Of a stretch of DNA of 43,265 bases, positions 35,742 through 43,265 are shown piece after piece. The position numbers were made by a program, and so were the translations under genes. The stretch is from NCBI GenBank assembly GCA_020718225.1, contig DYSO01000007.1, forward strand, positions 1-43,265, read 5' to 3'. Numbering within the stretch: position 1 is the first letter of the stretch; each line of letters starts with the position of its first letter. This stretch comes from Draconibacterium orientale. Its GTDB lineage: Bacteria > Bacteroidota > Bacteroidia > Bacteroidales > FEN-979. The notes beneath the pieces were generated by a model that saw only the letters and a list, made by a program, of their open reading frames with translations, had not been told where the DNA came from and did no database searches.

Positions 35742-37436
35742 TTATTTTAAATAGGTTCTGTTTAAATGGCAACGTAACGCAGTGATTTTTTTATCCCTGT
35801 CCATTTGGGATTCAAAGTACCTCCTTTTCGCTTCCAAGGAATTCATCATCCATTGAGTACATTCCGGATCATCGATGATTACCGGAATTTTTATCTCATC
35901 AAGGGCCCGATGTGTGTATGTTTTTCTGAGCAAAATAAAAAAATCAAGGACAGAAACGCTCATGACCGTCTGTTTTTCAATGTATTGCTGATGCTGAAGC
36001 AACCGGATCTTGTGCTCAATCCGTTCCGCAAGGATTTGTTTGATCGAATCATCCATGATCGTAGCGTCGACTTGAAGATGTTGAAGGCCCCGGGGAGTCG
36101 TTGCCTCACGGATCAATTGGTCAACCCGGGTCAACTCCGCCCCGATCTTTTGATATTGCTTAAAATCATCAAACAAATGTGTCACCTGTTCCATTGCCTT
36201 GCTGATTTCCATGCGGCTACCGGCATCCATGATCATTGAGTCAACCTTCAGGTTGCTGACAGCCCTGGTATTATCGGCATAGGCTAACTCCCGGTAAATC
36301 TCAAACTCAGCATTACCTTGGCGGAGCCTCCTGTAAATTTCCGAAATCATTTCAGCTTCGGCAATGAGTTGACCCCGGATACCGGTATTCCGGATCTCCG
36401 GATCAATGGTTATTATTGAATCTTCAAAACCACCTTGCTCCTCCCTTATGAATAGCAGCGCATTAAAAATTTTGTCTATTTGCGTACCGATCCATTCCTT
36501 GGGATTGTTCATTCGTACCTGGTCTTTCCTCATCTGAACGGTTTCATCGATCACCTCCTTCAGGTATTTGTTCTTTACCCTGAAATTCATCAAATGCTCC
36601 ATTTCATTGGTGTCGGATAGTTCGGACAGATGATAGACAATTTCGTCCCTGATTTTCTCCACCTCTGCAAGGTCTAATATTTTTAACCTGCTCGCGGCCT
36701 CAGAAATAGTTATGGACAGTTCTGTCCGAACCTTCTTATCCATGATACCTTCGGGAATCTTTATTTCCTTGATCTGTTCCGGGGTGGCAGCGAAAAGTAT
36801 TTCTCCGAGAAACTGCTGAATCTCCCTGACGAGATCTGTTTTCAGGTACATTTTTTCACCAAAATCCGACAGCTGTTTCTCTATGGCCTTTTGTCGGGTA
36901 ACGTAACCACACGGAAGATTTTCATTGATTGTTTTGTTGATCGGAAGATAGAGGGGCGTTCCGAACAGGTTGAGCGATGCATAAGCGGATTCGAGATTGG
37001 CCCTTTCGATGATCTGTTTTTTCCAGGAGATTTGCTGACAGAGATCATTATAATCTTCATCCCGGATCGGTTCCCGGTTTATGTGAATCGCATCCAGTAC
37101 CGGAATTGAATGGGCCATGCAGATCAGGTTCTGAATGCGCGCTTGCTCTGTAGCGCTGTTATAGTTGCGGATCTCTGATATCAGATACGCTTTTTTCGAC
37201 TCTGCTTGTTGAAGTAAATCGGTTGTGAAAACGCTGTCTGTAATTTCAGTCGCGGGCTTCAAATCATCAAGCCTTTGCAAATCAGCAATTTCAATGAAGC
37301 ATAAAGCGCTTAGCAGCGCTTCTTTTTCTACTTTGGAGGAAGGGAGCGGTTGCTTGTTGTTATTCTGGGCTTCGGATTGTCCAGGGTTATAAAGCAACAT
37401 CCCTGAAATAAGGATACCAACTATTTTCTTTCGCAT
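35742..37436 (-). CDS. Secreted repeat protein of unknown function
   Basis: Start at 37436 gives signal peptide MRKKIVGILISGMLLYNPGQSEAQ; the listed extension to 37661 lacks support; about 9 degenerate repeats with a roughly 58-aa period. Confidence 0.75.
   Translation of the reverse strand: MRKKIVGILISGMLLYNPGQSEAQNNNKQPLPSSKVEKEALLSALCFIEIADLQRLDDLKPATEITDSVFTTDLLQQAESKKAYLISEIRNYNSATEQARIQNLICMAHSIPVLDAIHINREPIRDEDYNDLCQQISWKKQIIERANLESAYASLNLFGTPLYLPINKTINENLPCGYVTRQKAIEKQLSDFGEKMYLKTDLVREIQQFLGEILFAATPEQIKEIKIPEGIMDKKVRTELSITISEAASRLKILDLAEVEKIRDEIVYHLSELSDTNEMEHLMNFRVKNKYLKEVIDETVQMRKDQVRMNNPKEWIGTQIDKIFNALLFIREEQGGFEDSIITIDPEIRNTGIRGQLIAEAEMISEIYRRLRQGNAEFEIYRELAYADNTRAVSNLKVDSMIMDAGSRMEISKAMEQVTHLFDDFKQYQKIGAELTRVDQLIREATTPRGLQHLQVDATIMDDSIKQILAERIEHKIRLLQHQQYIEKQTVMSVSVLDFFILLRKTYTHRALDEIKIPVIIDDPECTQWMMNSLEAKRRYFESQMDRDKKITALRCHLNRTYLK
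35804..37310 (-). repeat. Tandem protein-level repeats (about 58 aa, about 9 units)
   Basis: Anchor (I/V)-x-(D/N/E) at ORF residues 140,199,245,306,362,423,477,535,596; e.g. LKVDSMIMDAGSRMEISKAMEQVTHL / LQVDATIMDDSIKQILAERIEHKIRLL / IKIPVIIDDPECTQWMMNSLEAKRRYF / IKIPEGIMDKKVRTELSITISEAASRL. Confidence 0.65.
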
Positions 37437-37469
37437 AACAGGTTTTTTTATGCCACCCGGGGTGATTGT

Positions 37470-37490
37470 TTTGGTAATGGGATTACCAAA
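37470..37490. promoter_or_regulatory. Perfect inverted repeat, possible operator or 5'-UTR hairpin
   Basis: TTTGGTAAT-GGG-ATTACCAAA, 9-bp arms, 33 nt upstream of the start at 37436. Confidence 0.4.
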
Positions 37491-37513
37491 TGTCTGCCAG
37501 AGGTTAAGAAAAA

Positions 37514-37541
37514 TGTCATAAAATATTGTTTTATAATGACA
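37514..37541. promoter_or_regulatory. Imperfect inverted repeat in the divergent intergenic region
   Basis: TGTCATAAAATATTGTTTTATAATGACA, outer arms TGTCAT/ATGACA. Confidence 0.35.
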
Positions 37542-37743
37542 TACGACTTGCTCTTGGTTGAGACGGAAGGGTTGAGTTGTAATGAAATGCGGGGAAAAAG
37601 AGTGGAGAAGGATGTTTTCATTAACGGCAAAACCAAGGACAGCCGGGAATATACTGATCAATCCGCCAAAAAAAAAAAAAACACAACGGTTTTGATTCCC
37701 CTTTTTTTACTTTTTTTCATAAATTGCATGAAAACTTCCTGTC

Positions 37744-39174
37744 ATGAAAAAAGTGTTTTCGGTTTCATTGTTTATTCTGGCACCGTTGTTTCTGGCAGCC
37801 CAGCCGGTCAAGGGGGTCATTTATGCCGATACCACCAATATCCTGGTGGTCAAAGTATGGGGAACTCATCAGGAACGGGGTTATGCCCTGGGATATCTAA
37901 CCGGCGACCGCATCACCGACATCATCGAGAATTACATCAAACCCCAGTTCAGTGTCTATTATATCATGGCGCGGAACATCATCATCCAGGCGAATGACCT
38001 GCTGGTTGCACCGGATTATCATACGGAGGCTCAGGCCATCATTGACGGGATGAATGCAGCAGGTTCGAACACGGCCAGTCTCGATAAGACAGATATCCTG
38101 GTTGGGAACACCTTCCTTGACATTTCAAACCTCCTGATGATGAATTCAGGAGAGAATTGCTCGGCCCTCATGAGTTGGAGCGATGCCACTTCCGGTACAG
38201 ATCTGGATGGAAAATCGGTGATCAGCAGGCATGTCGACTGGCTCTATTCGGCAGTGCTCAACCGGAATCATGCCATCATCGTTCATTTTCCGCAGGAACC
38301 GGATGAAAGCAAATGGCTGCTGGTAGGTTTTTCAGGGATGATGAGCAGCCTTTCCGGATTCAATCCCGATTTCGGGGCATTTCAAAATATGATGAATGAC
38401 TTTTCTGGCAATGGACAGCACAATGCGCAATACAATCCGGTTTGGTTTGCCTTGCGCGATGCCATCGAAGCGGCAGACTACAATGGTGACGGTAGTCGTG
38501 ATGTCCGGGATGTCCGCTCCGCATTAGCTGCTTCTTCGCAAGGATTCGCGGATGGGTTTATTGTCAGTGCCCTGGCCCGGTCCAATCCCGTCGACAGCCT
38601 GGTGGCCATGGTCGCCGAACTGGCATCAACGGCTCCACTCCAGACTTACCGGTATAGTAATTATCCTGACAGTATTCCGGGCGACAATCTATACACCGCC
38701 AATTACCAGATCGCTCGAAACAACATGATGCATTTTTGCACACGGTACAACGGGATACGAAGTCATATCGGTAACGGCACCAATATTGGCCTCGACACAA
38801 ATTGGAATTTAATGCGTGACTATTCGCATCTGGCGACCAATACCCAGTTCATGCAATATGCTCCGGAACTTGATTACTTCAGGGTTTCGGTTTACCGTGA
38901 CGGAAAACCTGCCTATCAGAACGAGCCGGTTGTGTTTAACCTCAACGATCTCTTCGACAATCCGGCAACCGGGTTCGAACCACACGAAATGCCCCGTCAG
39001 GTTCATTGCTATCCCAACCCAGCCGGCGAAACCATCACTTATTCGATCAGCAGCGCCCAATGGCCGGAATCGTTTTCCGGATTTAGCGAAACCTGGCGCC
39101 AGGAGCTGGGATCGCTCCATGACAATATCAACAGGGCCATTTTTCAGATGATCTGGAACAAGGTTGCTATGTGA
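37744..39174 (+). CDS. C45/Ntn-hydrolase-like secreted protein with truncated type IX sorting-like C-terminus
   Basis: Signal peptide MKKVFSVSLFILAPLFLAAQ; GTHQERGYALGYLTGDRI; putative nucleophile region ENCSALMSW...GKSVISRHVDW; C-terminal VHCYPNPAGETITYSISS resembles the start of a T9SS CTD. Confidence 0.7.
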   Translation: MKKVFSVSLFILAPLFLAAQPVKGVIYADTTNILVVKVWGTHQERGYALGYLTGDRITDIIENYIKPQFSVYYIMARNIIIQANDLLVAPDYHTEAQAIIDGMNAAGSNTASLDKTDILVGNTFLDISNLLMMNSGENCSALMSWSDATSGTDLDGKSVISRHVDWLYSAVLNRNHAIIVHFPQEPDESKWLLVGFSGMMSSLSGFNPDFGAFQNMMNDFSGNGQHNAQYNPVWFALRDAIEAADYNGDGSRDVRDVRSALAASSQGFADGFIVSALARSNPVDSLVAMVAELASTAPLQTYRYSNYPDSIPGDNLYTANYQIARNNMMHFCTRYNGIRSHIGNGTNIGLDTNWNLMRDYSHLATNTQFMQYAPELDYFRVSVYRDGKPAYQNEPVVFNLNDLFDNPATGFEPHEMPRQVHCYPNPAGETITYSISSAQWPESFSGFSETWRQELGSLHDNINRAIFQMIWNKVAM

Positions 39175-39292
39175 ATAATCCGGGTTGTCTGGCAGTAGGT
39201 AAACCCAAGCGCCTGAAGCAACAAACCGGTATCGGTGGCTCCAGGAATATGCCGGACCGGAAATCTTCCTATTCCCGGAGGGCTCATGTCCC

Positions 39293-40600
39293 CTATTTAA
39301 TCAGCTTCTCGCATAAAAGCAGCAATTCCGTTTCCGTTAGTTTGGCCTTGAATTCGGCCGTTACCAACCGGGTACTGGCATACAACAAATCTTCCTGTAC
39401 TTCCCTTAACTGCAACGACGAAATGACGCCAATGGAATAACTCTCCCTGGCAATATCCATGTTTTTCATCGCCAAAAGAAGGTTTTCCTGTTCGAAAGTT
39501 ATCATCTCAAGCTGGTTCCGGTATTCATTGTAAATTCTTGCCAAAAAAGCCTCCAACCGGTTCTCAATCTGCTTTATCTCCAATTCGCCCGTTTGAAAAG
39601 AAATGGCTGCATTTTTAACCTGCCGGGTCAGGTTCATCCCGTCAAAGAGCTTCATGTTCAGCGACAGCCCGACGGAGGGCCCTACATGACGGTTATATTG
39701 AATGAAGTTGGCCTGGGTTTCCAACCGGTAATAATCATACCCCGCATACAAATCCAGGGTCGGCCATTGATTGGCCCGGGCCGTTTGCAACTCCAACCCT
39801 GCAACCCGCTTTTGAGCTACCGCCATCAGGATATGCCGGTTGGCCTTTTTCATGGACACCCGAAGCGAATCATATTGTAACACTTTGGACAACAATATGG
39901 TATCCTTGACCTCAAAAAGCGTGTTTACGTCCCGCGATAAAAGATCGTTCAGGGTGATTTTTGAATTTTTATAGATGGTCTGCTGATCGGAGAGGGCAGC
40001 AATATCCGCATTTAGTTCAACGCGGGCTTTCAGGTATTCCAACTCGGACCCGGTACCGGTTTCGAAACGCATTTTGGCCAATTCAAGCCTGAAACGGGAG
40101 ATGGATACCTGCTCGGTATATATCGCAGTGACCCGGGCCTGTCTGACAATCTCATAATAACTGCCCATAATCTTTGCAACCGTGTTCTCCACCGTAATTT
40201 TGGAGCTGAGCTCGCTGATCGCTTCAAGACTTTTGAGTTTGTCGTACGTGATAAACATCTTTAAACCATCAAAAAGGGTCCAGGTCAGCCCAATCCCGGC
40301 AGTTGCCAGATTCGAATTCGCCGACGGGTCGTCCAGCTCTGAGCCAGTAACCACACTGACCCTGGCATCGCTGTATCCATATAAGTAACCTGCATTCAAC
40401 GTCAGGGTGGGAAGCATTCCCGCATTCCCCGGAGTGGCATTCTGCCGCGCAATCTGCATTGAATTTTCAGCGATGCTGATCCCAAAATTGTTTTCAAGCC
40501 CCGTTGAGACTGCTTTTCTTAGGGTCAATAACTCCTGCCCCGACAGCCAACCGGCCATGGGGAACAACAACAATCCGGCAACAATGATTTTTTTCATCAA
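39293..40600 (-). CDS. TolC family outer-membrane efflux protein
   Basis: LTLRKAVSTGLENNFGISIAENSMQIARQNATPGNAGMLPTLTLNAGY; GLTWTLFDGLK; LSLNMKLFDGMN; overlaps the RND gene by 4 nt. Confidence 0.92.
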   Translation of the reverse strand: MMKKIIVAGLLLFPMAGWLSGQELLTLRKAVSTGLENNFGISIAENSMQIARQNATPGNAGMLPTLTLNAGYLYGYSDARVSVVTGSELDDPSANSNLATAGIGLTWTLFDGLKMFITYDKLKSLEAISELSSKITVENTVAKIMGSYYEIVRQARVTAIYTEQVSISRFRLELAKMRFETGTGSELEYLKARVELNADIAALSDQQTIYKNSKITLNDLLSRDVNTLFEVKDTILLSKVLQYDSLRVSMKKANRHILMAVAQKRVAGLELQTARANQWPTLDLYAGYDYYRLETQANFIQYNRHVGPSVGLSLNMKLFDGMNLTRQVKNAAISFQTGELEIKQIENRLEAFLARIYNEYRNQLEMITFEQENLLLAMKNMDIARESYSIGVISSLQLREVQEDLLYASTRLVTAEFKAKLTETELLLLCEKLIK

Positions 40601-43265
40601 CTGATATCTTCTGTCAATATCGCTTTTCTTTCGGTAGTCAGCTCCGTATAATCAATACGGCCTGTATGTGGGTTCCGCGAAATATACGAATAGATTGCCG
40701 GAACGATGTACAGGGTCAGAAACGTTGAAAACAAAAGGCCCCCTACCACTGCAATGCCCAGCGACTGCCGGCTTTCGGCGGAAGCGCCTAAGTTTAAGGC
40801 AATGGGCAGGATGCCAAGGACCATGGCCGAAGAGGTCATAAGGATCGGACGGAGACGGGAAACGGCTGCCCGCTGTACCGCTTCCGATTTTTCGATGCCA
40901 GATGCCTTTCGCTGGTTTGCAAATTCCACGATAAGGATCCCGTTCTTTGTGACCAGCCCAATCAGCATGATGATCCCGATTTCACTGAAAATATTCAGGG
41001 TCTGGTTAAAATACCAAAGTGAAAAAAGCGCCCCTGAAACGGCAAGCGGAACGGTAAACAGGATAATTAAAGGATCGATAAAACTCTCGAACTGAGCCGC
41101 CAGGATAAGAAAAATCAGAACGATGGCAAGCAGAAAGACATAGACCAGACTGGAAGAACTTTCCCTGAAATCGCGTGATTGGCCAGCCAGCGCCGTGTTG
41201 AAAGTAGCCGGTAAAACTTTTTTCGATACCTGGTCGAGCGCCCTGATCCCGTCGCCAAGGGTGGCGCCAGGGGCCAACCCCGCAGAAACCGTGGCAGAGA
41301 TATAACGGTTATAAGAAAAGATAGAAGCCGGATTGATGGATTCAGTCATACCGACCAGGTTGTCGAGTGGGATGAGCTCCCCTTTGTTATTTCGAACATA
41401 CAATGCTTTCAGATCATCCGGCTGGTTCCGGTCGTGCCGTAAAACCTGCCCAATAATCTCATATTGTTTGCCATTCATGATAAAATACCCATACCGCTGG
41501 CCACTCAGCGCCAGTTGCATGGCCTTGGCAATAGCCTGTGTTGAAACCCCAAGCTGGGATGCCTTCTCACGATCGATGGTAATTCGCAATTCCGGTTTGT
41601 TGACCTTGAAATTGGCATCGGTAAATAAAAGAATGGGTATCTTTCTGGCTTCTTCAAGAAATTTAGGCAACACCTCATTCAGGCTTTTCAGATCGGGGGC
41701 CAAAAGAATATACTGAACCGGTAGCCCCGAAAAACGATCGCCAATGGTCGGCGGTTCAAACGGAAAGGAACGGATGCCGGTAATTTGTGGCAACTCCCTG
41801 GACATTTTTCTGAAAATTTCATGCTGGCTCCGTTGTCGGTTTTCTGCATCAACAAGATAGACAATCTGCTGTGCTTTATTCGGATTCTCAATGGTACCCA
41901 TGCTGGGCGAAATCCAGGAAAAAGAAACCGATGCCTCAGGAAATGAATCGGCAATATACCGGTCCATCTGCGCCATATAGTAAGTCATAAATTCATAGGT
42001 AGCTCCTTCCGGCGCTAATGTGGGAATCCGGATATTCGACCGGTCTTCGAAAGGCGCCAGTTCTGAATGGAGCAACCGGAACATCCATGCGCTTAAAGCA
42101 ACAAGGAGCAGGAATACCGGAAAAAGTAGCCATCGCCGGTCCATAAACCATTTCAAAGAGTAGCGGTAACCCCGGTTCAAAGCCAGGAAAAAAGGTTCGG
42201 TTTTATTGATCAGCCAATTGGCATTGAGGTGCCGTTGTGATTTTAATATCCGGGAACACATCATCGGGGAGAGGGTTAGCGCTACGAAAGCCGAAATCAT
42301 TACCGATCCTGCAACAACAATGGCAAACTCCTTGAAAAGCCGCCCGATCAACCCCTGCAAAAACATGATGGGAAGAAAAACCGCGGCAAGGGTTATGGTT
42401 GTGGAGATAACTGCAAAGGATATCTCTTTCATCCCTTTCAGGGCAGCTTCCACAGGATGGATCCCCGTATCAATTTTCGTATAGATATTTTCCAGAACCA
42501 CAATAGCGTCATCGCAAACCAGTCCGATGGCCAGAACGATGGCCAGAAGGGTGAGTACATTGATCGAAAGTCCCATCAGGGCCATAATGATGAACGACCC
42601 GATAATGGAAACAGGAATGGCCACCACCGGGATAATGGTCGACCGCCAGTCGCGAAGGAATAAAAAGATTATCAAAACCACGAGCATCAGCGATAACAGA
42701 ATGGTTTGCTGAACCTCCCTGACAGCGCCCCGTTCAAATTTCGTAAAGTCGTATCCAATCCTGACATCATAATCCGGTGGGATCCCGCCGCGTAAATTTT
42801 CCATCCTTTTATAAAACTCATCGGCTATGGCAACATTGTTGGCCCCGGTTTGAGGGACAACGCCGATGATAATCACCGGAAGCAGTTCCATCAACACCGA
42901 CGACCGGTCGTTTTCGGGATAGAGTTCCGCTGATCCAATATCGCTGAAACGCACGATATTCCCTTTTTCCTGCCGGATGATGATATTGTTGAATTGTTCC
43001 GGCGTTTGGAGTAAACCCATGGCCCTGATGGTCAGCTCCTGCAGGTTGCCCTCTACCCGGCCGGCAGGAAGTTCAATATTCTCACGGTTAAAGGCTTGCT
43101 CAACATCCTCCGGGGCAATCCCGTTGGCCACCATTTTATAAGGGTCCAGCCAAAGTCGCATGGAATATTTTTTCTCGCCAAAAATTTTTATATCCCCAAC
43201 CCCAGGAATGGTCTGTAGCCGCTCCTTAATCAGGTTTTCAACCAGATCGTTCACCTCCATAATGT
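40597..43265 (-). CDS. RND efflux pump inner-membrane subunit (AcrB/HAE1-like), N-terminus beyond the window
   Basis: TIPGVGDIKIFGEKKYSMRLWLDPYKM; VLAIGLVCDDAIVVLENIY; IGIIMLIGLVTKNGILIVEFANQ; RLRPILMTSSAMVLGILPIAL. Confidence 0.95.
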   Translation of the reverse strand, partial: IMEVNDLVENLIKERLQTIPGVGDIKIFGEKKYSMRLWLDPYKMVANGIAPEDVEQAFNRENIELPAGRVEGNLQELTIRAMGLLQTPEQFNNIIIRQEKGNIVRFSDIGSAELYPENDRSSVLMELLPVIIIGVVPQTGANNVAIADEFYKRMENLRGGIPPDYDVRIGYDFTKFERGAVREVQQTILLSLMLVVLIIFLFLRDWRSTIIPVVAIPVSIIGSFIIMALMGLSINVLTLLAIVLAIGLVCDDAIVVLENIYTKIDTGIHPVEAALKGMKEISFAVISTTITLAAVFLPIMFLQGLIGRLFKEFAIVVAGSVMISAFVALTLSPMMCSRILKSQRHLNANWLINKTEPFFLALNRGYRYSLKWFMDRRWLLFPVFLLLVALSAWMFRLLHSELAPFEDRSNIRIPTLAPEGATYEFMTYYMAQMDRYIADSFPEASVSFSWISPSMGTIENPNKAQQIVYLVDAENRQRSQHEIFRKMSRELPQITGIRSFPFEPPTIGDRFSGLPVQYILLAPDLKSLNEVLPKFLEEARKIPILLFTDANFKVNKPELRITIDREKASQLGVSTQAIAKAMQLALSGQRYGYFIMNGKQYEIIGQVLRHDRNQPDDLKALYVRNNKGELIPLDNLVGMTESINPASIFSYNRYISATVSAGLAPGATLGDGIRALDQVSKKVLPATFNTALAGQSRDFRESSSSLVYVFLLAIVLIFLILAAQFESFIDPLIILFTVPLAVSGALFSLWYFNQTLNIFSEIGIIMLIGLVTKNGILIVEFANQRKASGIEKSEAVQRAAVSRLRPILMTSSAMVLGILPIALNLGASAESRQSLGIAVVGGLLFSTFLTLYIVPAIYSYISRNPHTGRIDYTELTTERKAILTEDIS

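Noticed and set aside
37437-37661. 75-residue N-terminal extension of the ORF ending at 35742
   Set aside because: The internal Met at 37436 starts a clear signal peptide; the extension covers the intergenic region with inverted repeats
37668-37681. Poly-A run of 14 as phase-variation switch
   Set aside because: It lies about 60 nt upstream of the ATG at 37744 in non-coding sequence and not in an obvious promoter spacer; could also be a sequencing artefact
1-43265. CRISPR arrays, tRNA/rRNA genes, insertion sequences, att-like direct repeats
   Set aside because: None visible on reading both strands; a tool search (tRNAscan-SE, CRISPRCasFinder, ISfinder) would be needed to exclude them fully

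Overview
The window is a gene-dense chromosomal segment with Bacteroidota character. Evidence for that is TAnnTTTG-like promoter elements, a TonB-dependent receptor, a Reg_prop/Y_Y_Y sensor kinase and a type IX secretion-like C-terminal motif. I saw no tRNA, rRNA, CRISPR array or transposase. From left to right it contains: OsmC-like protein; small Lys-rich protein; TatC; a PspC protein and a LiaF-like protein; an alpha/beta hydrolase; a KamA / ATP-grasp / ATP-grasp / GNAT cluster; a minus-strand operon of REC-SpoIIE phosphatase, STAS protein, ABC permease fused to a substrate-binding protein, and ABC ATPase; a tightly packed six-gene plus-strand operon (nSTAND-TM-coiled coil-WD40, TonB receptor, stand-alone formyltransferase, NTT/MFS-like transporter with HEAT repeats, propeller sensor kinase, small outer-membrane protein); an MDR dehydrogenase; a lipoprotein; a large ABCG-like transporter; a minus-strand three-gene operon of unknown function; a C45/Ntn-hydrolase-like secreted protein; and TolC plus a partial RND pump. 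The strongest candidates for undescribed biology are (1) the KamA-ATPgrasp2-GNAT pathway, (2) the six-gene STAND/TonB/sensor operon facing a partner-switch/ABC operon, and (3) the unknown operon at 33054-37436, whose first protein shows about nine degenerate repeats with a roughly 58-residue period. All calls were made by reading the sequence; no database search was run.
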